50,569 nt of DNA from an uncultured Alphaproteobacteria bacterium. GTDB lineage: Bacteria; Pseudomonadota; Alphaproteobacteria; Caulobacterales; Aquidulcibacteraceae. Location of the stretch: contig CADEEA010000017.1 in NCBI GenBank assembly GCA_902826245.1, positions 1-50,569 of the forward strand, read 5' to 3'. The position numbers and the translations under genes were made by a program. Shown piece after piece: positions 1-8,103 of this stretch. Position 1 is the stretch's first letter, and each line of letters starts with the position of its first letter. The notes below the pieces were generated by a model. It was given only the letters and a program-made list of their open reading frames with translations, did no database searches and was not told the origin of the DNA.

Positions 1-1721
1 GGCGCGATCTGCGCGCGGCGCGCGTGATGCTGTCGCGCGAGCAGCGCAAGCAAATCATTCTCGATGGCGCGCGCGCGGCGTGTTCGCAGCGCGGATTTGA
101 ACTGGTCGAAGATATCGGCTTGCTCGAAGAGGTGGCGGGGCTGGTCGAGTGGCCGGTTCCGCTCATGGGCGATATGGACCCGGCGTTTCTCGATCTACCT
201 GGCGAAGTGATCCGCCTCTCCATGCGCACGCACCAGAAATATTTCGCGGTGCGCGATCCAAAAACGCAGAAACTTGCGCCGCATTTTGTCGTGGTGGCGA
301 ACGTGGAGGCGAAAGACGGAGGCAAGGCCATCGCAGCCGGCAATGCGCGCGTGCTCTCGGCGCGGCTCAACGATGGGCGCTTCTTCTGGGATACCGATCG
401 CAAGACGCCGCTGTTTACTGAAGAACGTCGTGAGAAGCTGAAGAAGATTGTGTTCCACCAGAAGCTCGGAAGCGTGTGGGACAAGGTCGAGCGCGTGAAA
501 GCGTTGGCGCGCGAGCTTGCGCCGGTGGTGTGGGAATCCCTCGATGCTCGTCATTCCGGGGCGCCGCGCAGCGGCGAACCCGGAACCCAGGGGCAAACGT
601 CGAGCTCTACGACCCCCTGGGTTCCGGATCGCGCTTCGCGCGTCCGGAATGACGAACTCCTTGCAAGCTTCATCGCCGCCATCGAACGCGCGGCCGAGTT
701 GTGCAAGATGGATTTGGTGACGGAAACCGTGGGCGAGTTTCCGGAACTGCAGGGGCAGGTGGGTCGGCAGCTCTATGCGCTGGAGAAAGGTGCGAGCCAG
801 AGCATCGCCGCCGCGGTCGAAGATCACTACCGCCCCCTCGGCCCCAACGACCGCGTGCCGAGCGATCCGGTCGCGGTGACGCTGGCGCTGGCGGATAAGC
901 TCGATACGCTGGTGGGATTTTGGGCGATCGATGAAAAACCCACAGGATCGAGCGATCCGTTCGCGTTGCGGCGCGCGGCGCTGGGCTTGATTTCGGTGGC
1001 TAGAGCTGGCGGCCATAGGGCCCCGCTCGTGAAGTTGGCTGATACCCATTCGGACAGAGTGCGCAAAAGCCTAAGTGAAGTAAGGCGTCGCGAGCGGGGG
1101 CCCGGTTTGCACATTACCGCGTCGGGAAAAGCCGCGATGGCGTGGAACGGCACGCACGTTGATGTTCGGGTGATTGATCTCCTCGCCTTCCTCGCCGACC
1201 GCCTCAAAGTCCAACTGCGCGATCAAGGCAAGCGGCACGATCTGGTTGACGCCGTGTTCGCGCCAAATCCAATAACGAAAGAAGTCGACGACGATCTCGT
1301 CCGCATCGTCGCGCGCGTCGAAGCGCTCGACGCGTTTCTGAAAACGCCCGACGGCGCAAACCTGCTCGCGGGCTACAAACGCGCCGCGAACATCCTTGCC
1401 GCGGAGGAGAAGAAGGGGAAGTGGTCGGCTAAGGAGGCGCAAGGCGCGGTGGATGCGGCCAGGCTTGCCGAGCCGGCGGAGAAAGCGCTCCACGCCGCCC
1501 TCGAAGCCGCGATCCCGAAAGCGCGCGCGAGCGTTGAGGCGGAGGATTTCGCCGCCGCCATGGGCGCGCTGGCTAGCCTGCGCGCGCCGGTGGATGAGTT
1601 TTTCGAAAAGGTGCTGGTCAACTCGGAGGACGCTGCGCTGCGCCGCAATAGACTTTTGCTGGTCTCGCGTTTACGGGAGGCGCTGTCTGCGGTGGCGGAT
1701 TTTTCCAAGATCGAGGGCTAG
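1..1721 (+). CDS. glyS: Glycine--tRNA ligase beta subunit, 3' part (runs off left edge)
   Basis: The reading frame is open from the window edge (first full codon at 3), so the start lies outside. The product is the beta subunit of the heterotetrameric bacterial GlyRS, which with GlyQ charges tRNA-Gly. Family blocks are plain: [34 protein letters not shown], and [15 protein letters not shown] leading into a C-terminal DALR-like anticodon-binding region. Two stretches do not look like GlyS. One is 549-653, a palindromic repeat translated in frame as about 35 residues between VVWES-type sequence and [13 protein letters not shown]. The other is about 1004-1160, a segment roughly 20 residues longer than the E. 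coli counterpart, with unusual codons. The rest of the frame is intact, so the gene is probably functional. Confidence 0.95.
   Translation, partial: RDLRAARVMLSREQRKQIILDGARAACSQRGFELVEDIGLLEEVAGLVEWPVPLMGDMDPAFLDLPGEVIRLSMRTHQKYFAVRDPKTQKLAPHFVVVANVEAKDGGKAIAAGNARVLSARLNDGRFFWDTDRKTPLFTEERREKLKKIVFHQKLGSVWDKVERVKALARELAPVVWESLDARHSGAPRSGEPGTQGQTSSSTTPWVPDRASRVRNDELLASFIAAIERAAELCKMDLVTETVGEFPELQGQVGRQLYALEKGASQSIAAAVEDHYRPLGPNDRVPSDPVAVTLALADKLDTLVGFWAIDEKPTGSSDPFALRRAALGLISVARAGGHRAPLVKLADTHSDRVRKSLSEVRRRERGPGLHITASGKAAMAWNGTHVDVRVIDLLAFLADRLKVQLRDQGKRHDLVDAVFAPNPITKEVDDDLVRIVARVEALDAFLKTPDGANLLAGYKRAANILAAEEKKGKWSAKEAQGAVDAARLAEPAEKALHAALEAAIPKARASVEAEDFAAAMGALASLRAPVDEFFEKVLVNSEDAALRRNRLLLVSRLREALSAVADFSKIEG
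549..653. repeat. Composite palindromic repeat inserted in frame inside glyS
   Basis: The unit opens with CGTCATTCCGGG and closes with the complementary CGTCCGGAATGACG. Inside are GGAACCCAGGGG and its complement CCCCCTGGGTTCC, so the whole unit can fold into a long hairpin. The same outer and inner arms occur at 14205-14304 and 50248-50347 in intergenic DNA. Here the unit is 105 bp (35 codons) with no stop in the glyS frame. Confidence 0.88.
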
Positions 1722-1730
1722 CTCCCACGC

Positions 1731-1847
1731 TTCCCGGACGCCGCGTAGCGGTGCGCCGGGATCCATGGATCGATAAAGCTCTCGCGCTCACGAAAGCGGC
1801 ACGATGGGTCCCGGCTCTCCGCGTGCCTTGCACGCTGCGGCCGGGAA
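1731..1847. repeat. Composite palindromic repeat between glyS and ppdK
   Basis: The left arm runs from TTCCCGGACGCCGCGT to GCCGGGATCCAT. The right arm (ATGGGTCCCGGC to GCGGCCGGGAA) is its imperfect inverted counterpart. The half-unit layout (CCGG, small GCG-TAG-CGG loop, CCGGGAnCCA) resembles the 549, 14205 and 50248 elements. It fills almost all of the glyS-ppdK gap and contains the upstream ATG at 1804, which argues against that codon as the ppdK start. Confidence 0.7.
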
Positions 1848-1860
1848 ACGGTGGAGTTCG

Positions 1861-4536
1861 ATGGCAAGCAGGCAATACGTCTATTCCTTCGGCGCTGGCG
1901 AAAGCGCTGGCGATGCTTCCATGAAGGCGCTGCTTGGCGGCAAGGGCGCGAATCTGGCGGAGATGGCCAAGCTTGGACTGCCTGTGCCGCCCGGTTTCAC
2001 CATCACCACGGAAGTCTGCACCGAGTTCTACAAGAACGATCGCGCCTACCCCAAGGAGCTCGCGGAGCAAGTAGACGCTGCGCTCGCCGTGCTTGAGAAA
2101 AAATCCGGAAAGAAATTCGGCGACGCGGCCAATCCGCTTCTCGTCTCGGTGCGCTCGGGCTCGCGCGCTTCGATGCCGGGTATGATGGACACGGTGCTCA
2201 ACCTTGGGCTCAACGATGAAACTGCCGAAGGTCTGGCGAAACTCTCGGGCGATGCGCGTTTCGCCTATGACAGCTACCGCCGTTTCATCCAGATGTATGC
2301 CGACGTGGTGCTTGAACTCGAGCACGGCGTGTTCGAGGAAATCCTCGGCGCGCATAAGGATTCCAACGAGTACAAGTCCGACACCGAGCTCAATGCCGAC
2401 GATTGGAAAACGGTGGTGCGCGAGTTCAAGCGTGCGGTGGAGCGCGATTTGGGCCGGCCGTTCCCGTCCGATCCACGTGAGCAGCTCTGGGGTGCGATCG
2501 GTGCGGTGTTCGCAAGCTGGATGAACCCGCGCGCGATCACTTATCGCAAGCTCAACAACATCCCCGAGTCTTGGGGCACCGCCGTCAACGTGCAGGCTAT
2601 GGTGTTCGGCAATATGGGCGACACCTCCGCCACAGGGGTTGCGTTCACGCGCGATCCCTCCACCGGGGAGAAAAAATTCTACGGTGAATTCCTGATCAAC
2701 GCCCAAGGCGAGGATGTGGTCGCCGGCATCCGTACGCCGCGCTCGCTGACTAAGGCCGCGCGCCTGGAGATGAAGGAGCAAGGGCTCTCGCTCGAAGAAG
2801 CGATGCCGGCGGCGTACGCGGAGCTTGTGGCGGTCTACCAAAAACTCGAGGCCCATTACCGCGACATGCAGGATATTGAGTTCACCATCGAGCGCGGCAA
2901 GCTTTACATGCTGCAGACTCGAAACGGCAAACGTACGGCGAAAGCGTCGCTCAAGATCGCCGTCGACATGGCCGCGGAGGGACTGATTACGCGCAACGAA
3001 GCGGTGTTGCGCGTCGATGCGGCCGCGCTTGATCAATTGTTGCATCCGACCATCGCCGATGGCTACGCACGCGACATCATCTGCAAGGGTTTGCCGGCGT
3101 CGCCAGGCGCGGCGGTTGGCGTTGTTGTGTTCGACAGCGACGCGGCCGAGCGTCTGGCGGGCGAGGGGGTCAGCGTCATTCTCGTGCGCGAGGAGACGAG
3201 CCCCGAGGATATCCACGGCATGCACGCAGCGCGCGCCATCGTCACCGCGCGCGGGGGCATGACCAGCCACGCCGCGGTGGTGGCGCGCGGCATGGGGCGG
3301 CCATGCGTCTCCGGCGCCGGCGACATCCGCATCGACCACAAGGCAGGCGAGTTCCGCGCGCTCGGTCGCGTGATCAAGGCTGGCCAGACGATCACGGTAG
3401 ACGGCTCGGCCGGCGAGGTGCTCGCCGGCGCAGCAGACATGATGGAGCCAGAGCTGACCGGCGATTTCGGCACGTTGATGGAATGGGCCGATGGCGCACG
3501 GCGTATGAAAGTGCGCGCCAATGCCGAAACCCCGCAGGACGCGGCGATTGCTGTCAAATTCGGCGCCGAGGGCATCGGCCTTTGCCGCACCGAGCACATG
3601 TTCTTCGACGCCGAACGCATCGCCGCCGTGCGCGAAATGATCCTCGCGGCAAGTCCGGACACACGCATCGTCGCTTTGGATAAATTGTTCCCGCACCAGC
3701 GCGCGGATTTTGTCGCGATCTTCCAAGCGATGGGCGCGCGCCCGGTCACCATCCGCTTCCTCGATCCGCCGCTGCACGAATTCCTGCCCCACACCGAGGA
3801 AGATTGCGCCGACGTCGCCGCCGCCACAGGGCTCGACGCCAAGGCTCTCCTCGCGCGCTCGAGGGAGCTGGCCGAGAGCAATCCGATGCTGGGCTTCCGC
3901 GGCTGCCGCTTGGCGATCGTCTATCCAGAAATCTACGACATGCAGGCGCGCGCCGTGTTCGAAGCCGCTTGCGATGTGGCCGAGAAGGGCGAGGCGCCGA
4001 TCCCGGAAATCATGATCCCGTTCGTCATCGCCAGGAAGGAGTTCGATCTCCTCAAGGTCCGCATCGATGCCGTCGCCGCGGAGGTTTTCGCCAAACGCGG
4101 CAGGCGTGTGGAGTATCTTGTCGGCACCATGATCGAATTGCCGCGCGCGGCCCTGAAAGCCGGCGAGATCGCGGGGAGCGCGGAATTCTTCTCCTTCGGC
4201 ACCAACGACCTCACGCAGACCACAATGGGCCTCTCACGCGACGATGCCGGCAAATTCCTTGGAACCTATGTCGAGCGCGGCGTGCTGGAGCGCGATCCAT
4301 TCGTGTCGGTCGATGCCGAGGGGGTCGGCGAGTTGATCGCGCTTGCGTGCGAACGTGGCCGCAAGGCGCGCCCCGACCTCAAATTGGGGGTCTGCGGCGA
4401 ACACGGCGGCGACCCGGAATCGGTGGCCTTGTTCGATCGCCTGGGGCTCGATTACGTCTCGTGCTCGCCCTTCCGGGTCCCCATCGCCCGGCTGGCCGCG
4501 GCCCAGGCAGCGCTCGCAAGAGCGCAGTTAACGTAA
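1861..4536 (+). CDS. ppdK: Pyruvate, phosphate dikinase
   Basis: The product interconverts pyruvate + ATP + Pi and PEP + AMP + PPi, a cytoplasmic gluconeogenic or anaplerotic step. It has 891 residues, the usual length for the family. Order: N-terminal ATP-grasp nucleotide-binding domain (GGKGANLAEM near residue 25, SVRSGSRASMPGMMDTVLNL), central swivelling phosphohistidine domain (GGMTSHAAVVARGMG, His470), and C-terminal PEP-binding TIM barrel (GLCRTEHMFF, FGTNDLTQ, GVCGEHGGDP with acid/base Cys845). I chose ATG 1861 because GGTGGAG lies just upstream and the protein then starts MASRQYVYSFGAG. The longer frame from 1804 reads through a palindromic repeat. Confidence 0.96.
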   Translation: MASRQYVYSFGAGESAGDASMKALLGGKGANLAEMAKLGLPVPPGFTITTEVCTEFYKNDRAYPKELAEQVDAALAVLEKKSGKKFGDAANPLLVSVRSGSRASMPGMMDTVLNLGLNDETAEGLAKLSGDARFAYDSYRRFIQMYADVVLELEHGVFEEILGAHKDSNEYKSDTELNADDWKTVVREFKRAVERDLGRPFPSDPREQLWGAIGAVFASWMNPRAITYRKLNNIPESWGTAVNVQAMVFGNMGDTSATGVAFTRDPSTGEKKFYGEFLINAQGEDVVAGIRTPRSLTKAARLEMKEQGLSLEEAMPAAYAELVAVYQKLEAHYRDMQDIEFTIERGKLYMLQTRNGKRTAKASLKIAVDMAAEGLITRNEAVLRVDAAALDQLLHPTIADGYARDIICKGLPASPGAAVGVVVFDSDAAERLAGEGVSVILVREETSPEDIHGMHAARAIVTARGGMTSHAAVVARGMGRPCVSGAGDIRIDHKAGEFRALGRVIKAGQTITVDGSAGEVLAGAADMMEPELTGDFGTLMEWADGARRMKVRANAETPQDAAIAVKFGAEGIGLCRTEHMFFDAERIAAVREMILAASPDTRIVALDKLFPHQRADFVAIFQAMGARPVTIRFLDPPLHEFLPHTEEDCADVAAATGLDAKALLARSRELAESNPMLGFRGCRLAIVYPEIYDMQARAVFEAACDVAEKGEAPIPEIMIPFVIARKEFDLLKVRIDAVAAEVFAKRGRRVEYLVGTMIELPRAALKAGEIAGSAEFFSFGTNDLTQTTMGLSRDDAGKFLGTYVERGVLERDPFVSVDAEGVGELIALACERGRKARPDLKLGVCGEHGGDPESVALFDRLGLDYVSCSPFRVPIARLAAAQAALARAQLT

Positions 4537-4542
4537 CGTAAA
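4528..4542. promoter_or_regulatory. CtrA-like half-degenerate site after ppdK
   Basis: TTAA-N7-TAAA overlaps the ppdK stop region. It has one mismatch to the Caulobacter CtrA consensus TTAA-N7-TTAA. It lies about 320 bp upstream of a perfect match at 4849-4863, so it is at best an auxiliary site. Confidence 0.25.
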
Positions 4543-4707
4543 CCAGCATTTGGGCTGCGGCGTGGCGTCTCGGTCACGCACGCCTCGCAGGCGAACCGGC
4601 ACGATCCTCGCAAGGCCTTGTCCTGTAAGGGTTTGAGCGGATTTCAGGCTGAGCCGATGACGCCGGCAAGTCGACCGAAGATGAGCCAAAGTCTCCAGGG
4701 AGGCGGC

Positions 4708-4863
4708 ATGTATGAACAAAAAGACAATCGCGCCTCCGGGGTACCGGCTGTATCCCCGCCGGACCGTCCGGCAGCTTGTTCGCTGGACGAAATGATTATG
4801 GGTGACTGTCGTTCAGCTGGGAGACTTCTGTCCCAAATCTGGACGCAATTAAGCAGGGCTTAA
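4708..4863 (+). CDS. Possible 51-aa leader or small protein upstream of the cell wall hydrolase
   Basis: An ATG at 4708 is preceded by a strong ribosome-binding site (AGGGAGG, 4697-4703). It opens a 51-codon frame starting MYEQKDNRASG. Its TAA at 4861-4863 shares a base with the ATG of the next gene (TAATG), an arrangement typical of translational coupling. The peptide is hydrophilic with three cysteines and no recognised domain. No homologue comes to mind. It could be a real small protein, a coupling leader, or a chance frame in the 326-bp gap after ppdK. Confidence 0.4.
   Translation: MYEQKDNRASGVPAVSPPDRPAACSLDEMIMGDCRSAGRLLSQIWTQLSRA
4849..4863. promoter_or_regulatory. Perfect CtrA-type binding motif (TTAA-N7-TTAA)
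   Basis: TTAA GCAGGGC TTAA matches the CtrA consensus of Caulobacterales exactly. It overlaps the first proposed start codon of the SleB-type hydrolase (ATG 4863). If it drives transcription from about 35 bp downstream, the hydrolase would have to start at the in-frame ATG 4926. If it represses, it would block the start region. The site is seen; its function is inferred. Confidence 0.55.
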
Positions 4864-5909
4864 TGACTTTAGCGTTGTTCTGGCGTCGACTGACTATCTT
4901 TGCGGGATCGCTACGGACCCAGGTGATGGTGGAGATCGAACGGAACCCTCTAGCCGTGCGGCAGGGCGCGGCGACGATCATGTGCATCGCGGCTGCGGCC
5001 GTGGCGATGCCCGTGATCGCGCATCGCGCCGCCGAGCAGCGTGACGGCGCTGAATGGGCGGCGACCTCAAACGCCTTCCAGGCCGAACTGCAGCAGCAAA
5101 TGCTCGCCGGCGCCGAACCCAATGCGCGCATTGAGCTGACCGCCTTCCGCACCGATAGCGGCGTCAAGGCGCGCGGCAGCGCTAGTCTGTTCGAAAACCC
5201 CGACGCGCGCGCCATGCTGGTGCAGGCGGCGCTGCGCGGGCCGACCCCGCTTTCCGGTGAAGGCCTCCGCCAAGCGGAGCCGAGCCTCAACCCGCGCGAG
5301 CTCGGCTGTCTCGCTCAGGCGATCTATTACGAGGCGCGGGGGGAAACCCAGCGCGGTCAGGTGGCGGTGGCGGAAGTGGTGATGAACCGTGTCAGTTCCC
5401 CCCATTATCCGAACACGGTCTGCGGCGTGGTCTACCAAGGATCGGAACGTTCGACCGGTTGCCAATTCACCTTCACTTGCGACGGCTCGCTTGGCCAGCG
5501 TCCGCGTGGCCGGGCTTGGGATCGCGCCCAGCGCGTGGCGACCGCTGTGATGCTGGGCTACACCCGCCCGGTCACCCAGCACGCCACACACTACCATACC
5601 CACGCTGTGAACCCGGTCTGGTCGGCTGGCCTGGTGGAAACCACTTCGATCGGCACTCACGTCTTCTATCGTTTCCCCAACCGCTCCGAACGGGCGACCT
5701 ACCAGGAAGCGTTGGAGCGTCGCCGGGGTGTTTTCGGCGCCCGGCGGCAAGAGGCGCCAGCGGCAGAACAGGTGGTCCCCGGCGCAGTGGAAGAAATTGC
5801 TCCCGCGGCCGAGGCGGAGCTTGCGGTCGAGGCAGGCGCCGAGGCGACGCCGCCGGTGCAACCGCTGCCGGACGCCGAACCGCTCAAGCCGGGCGAAATC
5901 GCGGCCTGA
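4863..5909 (+). CDS. SleB-type cell wall hydrolase (Hydrolase_2 family)
   Basis: A predicted envelope peptidoglycan hydrolase (lytic transglycosylase/amidase class) of 348 residues. A membrane segment lies at about residues 38-54 (ATIMCIAAAAVAMPVIAH). The SleB/CwlJ domain covers about 142-245, with LGCLAQAIYYEARGE carrying the family's conserved glutamate region, then VAEVVMNRV, CQFTFTCDG and HATHYHTHAVNPVWS. The last 60 residues are an Ala/Glu/Pro-rich tail. The start at 4863 has AGGG 4 bp upstream. ATG 4926 is an alternative that still keeps the membrane segment. A perfect CtrA-type motif overlaps ATG 4863, suggesting cell-cycle control of wall remodelling. The gene converges on an SDR gene with no spacing. 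Confidence 0.85.
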   Translation: MTLALFWRRLTIFAGSLRTQVMVEIERNPLAVRQGAATIMCIAAAAVAMPVIAHRAAEQRDGAEWAATSNAFQAELQQQMLAGAEPNARIELTAFRTDSGVKARGSASLFENPDARAMLVQAALRGPTPLSGEGLRQAEPSLNPRELGCLAQAIYYEARGETQRGQVAVAEVVMNRVSSPHYPNTVCGVVYQGSERSTGCQFTFTCDGSLGQRPRGRAWDRAQRVATAVMLGYTRPVTQHATHYHTHAVNPVWSAGLVETTSIGTHVFYRFPNRSERATYQEALERRRGVFGARRQEAPAAEQVVPGAVEEIAPAAEAELAVEAGAEATPPVQPLPDAEPLKPGEIAA

Positions 5910-6713
5910 TCATTCGTTGTTGAACGTTGCTTCGAGGCGCTTGCGCAGCGCATTGGGGAAGAAGCGTGCAGCAAAACGCGCGCGTTCGGCCTCCTTGCCC
6001 ACCATATAATGGACATCCTTGCCGTGGGCGGCGTCCCACGCTCGTTCGGCCGCCATTTGTACAGGATAGATCGGCGTCTTGGTTTCTGCGAGCTGGTCGC
6101 GGAAACGGCGGTTCGATTGTTCGTTGGTGCGCCCGTCGAGGATCGCGGTGTCGACGAACCACGGCATCAGGCTGACAACGCGTATGCCGAAGCGTGAAAA
6201 CTCGACATCGAGCGATTCAGTCAGGCCGCGCACGGCGAATTTGGTGGCGCAATAGATCGCCATGCGCGGCGCTCCGAGAACGCCCGCCACTGACGCAGTG
6301 TTGACGATGCGCGCGCCGGGCGTCTCACGCAGTAGCGGCAAGCACGCATAGATGCCGTTGACCGCTCCCTTCAGATTCACGTCGATCACCAAGTCAGAAT
6401 CGTCTTGCGCCACGTCTTCGAAATTGCCCCCGCGCGCGATGCCGGCATTGTTGAACAGGACGTGACATCGCCGGTTGGTGGCTTGGCCGAACGTCTCTAC
6501 AGCGCGCGCCCAGCCGGCGCGGTCGCGAACGTCGAAGGCCATCGCTAGCCGCTGGCCGCTGGGGAGTAGAGCCGCAGTTTCGTCGAGGCCCGCCTGGTTG
6601 ACGTCGAACAAGCCGACAAACCAGCCGCGCTCGGCAAATAATTGCGCCGTTGCGCGCCCGATGCCTGAACCGGCGCCGGTGACGAAAATGGATTTTTGCT
6701 CTGATTTTGCCAT
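5910..6713 (-). CDS. SDR family NAD(P)-dependent oxidoreductase
   Basis: A classical short-chain dehydrogenase of 267 residues. The Rossmann glycine motif TGAGSGIG is at residues 12-19, NNAG at 88-91, and the catalytic set is Ser141, Tyr154 and Lys158 in YCATK. The substrate cannot be read from sequence. The sequence resembles general SDRs acting on alcohols or steroids. The ATG at 6713 fits the family start (MAKSEQKSIFVTG). The upstream ATG at 6758 adds a non-family extension without a ribosome-binding site. The gene is transcribed alone, convergent with the cell wall hydrolase. Confidence 0.88.
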   Translation of the reverse strand: MAKSEQKSIFVTGAGSGIGRATAQLFAERGWFVGLFDVNQAGLDETAALLPSGQRLAMAFDVRDRAGWARAVETFGQATNRRCHVLFNNAGIARGGNFEDVAQDDSDLVIDVNLKGAVNGIYACLPLLRETPGARIVNTASVAGVLGAPRMAIYCATKFAVRGLTESLDVEFSRFGIRVVSLMPWFVDTAILDGRTNEQSNRRFRDQLAETKTPIYPVQMAAERAWDAAHGKDVHYMVGKEAERARFAARFFPNALRKRLEATFNNE

Positions 6714-6790
6714 GCGCTTTTCGTCGGCTGGAAGCTGGCGCGCGTCAAGGTGGGCCATGGACTGGGCGCGTCCTTGTCGGCATTGTTGCG

Positions 6791-6845
6791 GCCTTCGACG
6801 GGCTCAGGCTGACGCAGAGTAGCTTCACGCGGAGCTTGTCGAAGC
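6791..6845. repeat. Short inverted repeat, CTTCGAC-type
   Basis: CTTCGACGGGCTC (6793-6805) pairs with GAGCTTGTCGAAG (6832-6844) with two mismatches. It sits in the divergent gap between the SDR and DUF1272 genes. Similar CTTCGACnnGCTC palindromes are common intergenic repeats in alphaproteobacteria (general knowledge, not checked here). Confidence 0.5.
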
Positions 6846-6896
6846 GCGACGTCAACGCAACAAGCCAGCGGCCATAGGGAGCGCACTCAGGACCCG

Positions 6897-7127
6897 ATGC
6901 TAAAGCTCAAACCCAATTGCGAATGCTGTGACGCCGACCTTCCCCCGGAGAGCGCCGAGGCGCGCATCTGCACCTTCGAATGCACCTTCTGCGCATCCTG
7001 CGCTGATGGCGTGCTCAAGGGCGTCTGCCCCAATTGCGGCGGCAATTTCGCGCCGCGACCGATCCGGCCGTCGGCGATGCTGGCGAAATACCTGGCGTCG
7101 CGCGAGCGGGTGGTGCGGAGAGGATGA
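6897..7127 (+). CDS. DUF1272 family small zinc-ribbon-like protein
   Basis: A 76-residue protein dominated by paired cysteines: CECC near residue 9, then C-x3-C-x2-C-x2-C and CPNCGG. This matches the DUF1272 family of short, presumably metal-binding proteins of unknown function. The start has AGGA about 9 bp upstream. It stands alone, divergent from the SDR gene. A long palindromic repeat begins 9 bp after its stop. Confidence 0.82.
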   Translation: MLKLKPNCECCDADLPPESAEARICTFECTFCASCADGVLKGVCPNCGGNFAPRPIRPSAMLAKYLASRERVVRRG

Positions 7128-7135
7128 ACTCCGTT

Positions 7136-7303
7136 CCTTCTCCCCTTGAGGGGAGAAGGTGGCCCGGAGGGCCGGATGAGGGGTTTGCGACATCCACGCA
7201 ATGTGGCGCGGTGTGAAATGCACCTCTGCTTGGCCGCAGTGCGAAGCCCCTCATCCGTCGCTCGCTGGCGCTCGCGCCACCTTCTCCCCTCAAGGGGAGA
7301 AGG
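7136..7303. repeat. MITE-like palindromic element, 168 bp
   Basis: Both ends carry the 24-bp self-palindrome CCTTCTCCCC-TT/CA-GGGGAGAAGG. Inside are GGATGAGGGG and its complement CCCCTCATCC, so the ends form a large inverted repeat around a unique centre. There is no coding capacity. It fills the 197-bp gap between DUF1272 and the VWA gene and could also terminate both converging transcripts. A half copy with the same layout lies at 13172-13219. Confidence 0.8.
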
Positions 7304-7324
7304 GAGGCCATGCGCCAAACAATG

Positions 7325-7954
7325 TCATTCCTTGCCAGCATCCTCCCGCTCTTCAGTGGTGAAGTCGCCGGCGTCGAGGTTGCCGGTGCGGACGTAGCGT
7401 TCCTGCGAGGCGGAGGCGTGTTGCATGGATTGGCGCAGCTTGCCTTTCTTCAGGTGTAGGTATTTCCCGCCCTGGATGCCGATTGCGTGCGCTTCGGCGA
7501 AGGCGTCGACATCAGCGCCGAGGAAGGTCACTAGCCAGCCCTTGTTGTCCTGGCGGTCGGTCAATAGCTTCTTGATCGTGTCCTTGGTGTGCTCCTTGCT
7601 GGCGTTCTCGAAGCCGTCGGTGAGGATGACAAGCGCGACCTTCTCGTCCTTGAGAAGCGCCGTCTTGTCGATCTCGGCAGCGACATGGCCGATGGCGTCG
7701 AGCAGCGGGGTTGATGCGCGCGGCACGTAATTGGCGCGCGTGAGCTCCATGAAGCTCTTGGCTGGCTCGGCGCGTTGGATCGTGTCGATGCTTTCGGAAT
7801 CGAAGATGGTCAGCGAAATGCGGGCGTCGACGCTGTCTGAGCGGCGCAGGCCCATCACGTATTCGTTAAACGCGTCAATCGCGGTGTCGCGGCAATCCTC
7901 CATGGAACCGGAGCGGTCGAGCAGAATGTGGGCGTAAAGCGGGGATTTGCTCAT
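7325..7954 (-). CDS. VWA domain-containing protein
   Basis: A 209-residue von Willebrand A domain protein. The MIDAS metal site is complete: DRSGS (Asp13, Ser15, Ser17), the threonine in ASTPLLDAIG, and the aspartate of ILTDGFEN. There is no signal peptide or membrane segment, so it is probably cytoplasmic and mediates a protein interaction. The ATG at 7954 is preceded by AAAGGAAA. The longer frame to 8134 has no support. The partner is unknown. Such stand-alone VWA proteins often work with MoxR ATPases or kinases, but none is adjacent. Confidence 0.85.
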   Translation of the reverse strand: MSKSPLYAHILLDRSGSMEDCRDTAIDAFNEYVMGLRRSDSVDARISLTIFDSESIDTIQRAEPAKSFMELTRANYVPRASTPLLDAIGHVAAEIDKTALLKDEKVALVILTDGFENASKEHTKDTIKKLLTDRQDNKGWLVTFLGADVDAFAEAHAIGIQGGKYLHLKKGKLRQSMQHASASQERYVRTGNLDAGDFTTEEREDAGKE

Positions 7955-8103
7955 GCGTTTCCTTTGCAAACCTCGCGCGCGGTTTGCGTGCAAGGGCTGC
8001 GCACATGGGTAAGCGTCGAGCAGCTCGCAAGCGTGGCGGCGCGGAAATCGCTGTGTGTGAACGAAACTTATGTAATTGCCCTTACGCGAAAGGGAGGCGC
8101 CGT

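Noticed and set aside
1804..1860. Earlier ATG for ppdK
   Set aside because: It lies in a palindromic repeat, lacks a ribosome-binding site and adds a non-family extension.
1618..3792. A 724-codon open frame antisense to ppdK
   Set aside because: It is an artefact of GC-rich codon bias opposite a fully conserved PPDK; the product is His/Arg-rich with no domain.
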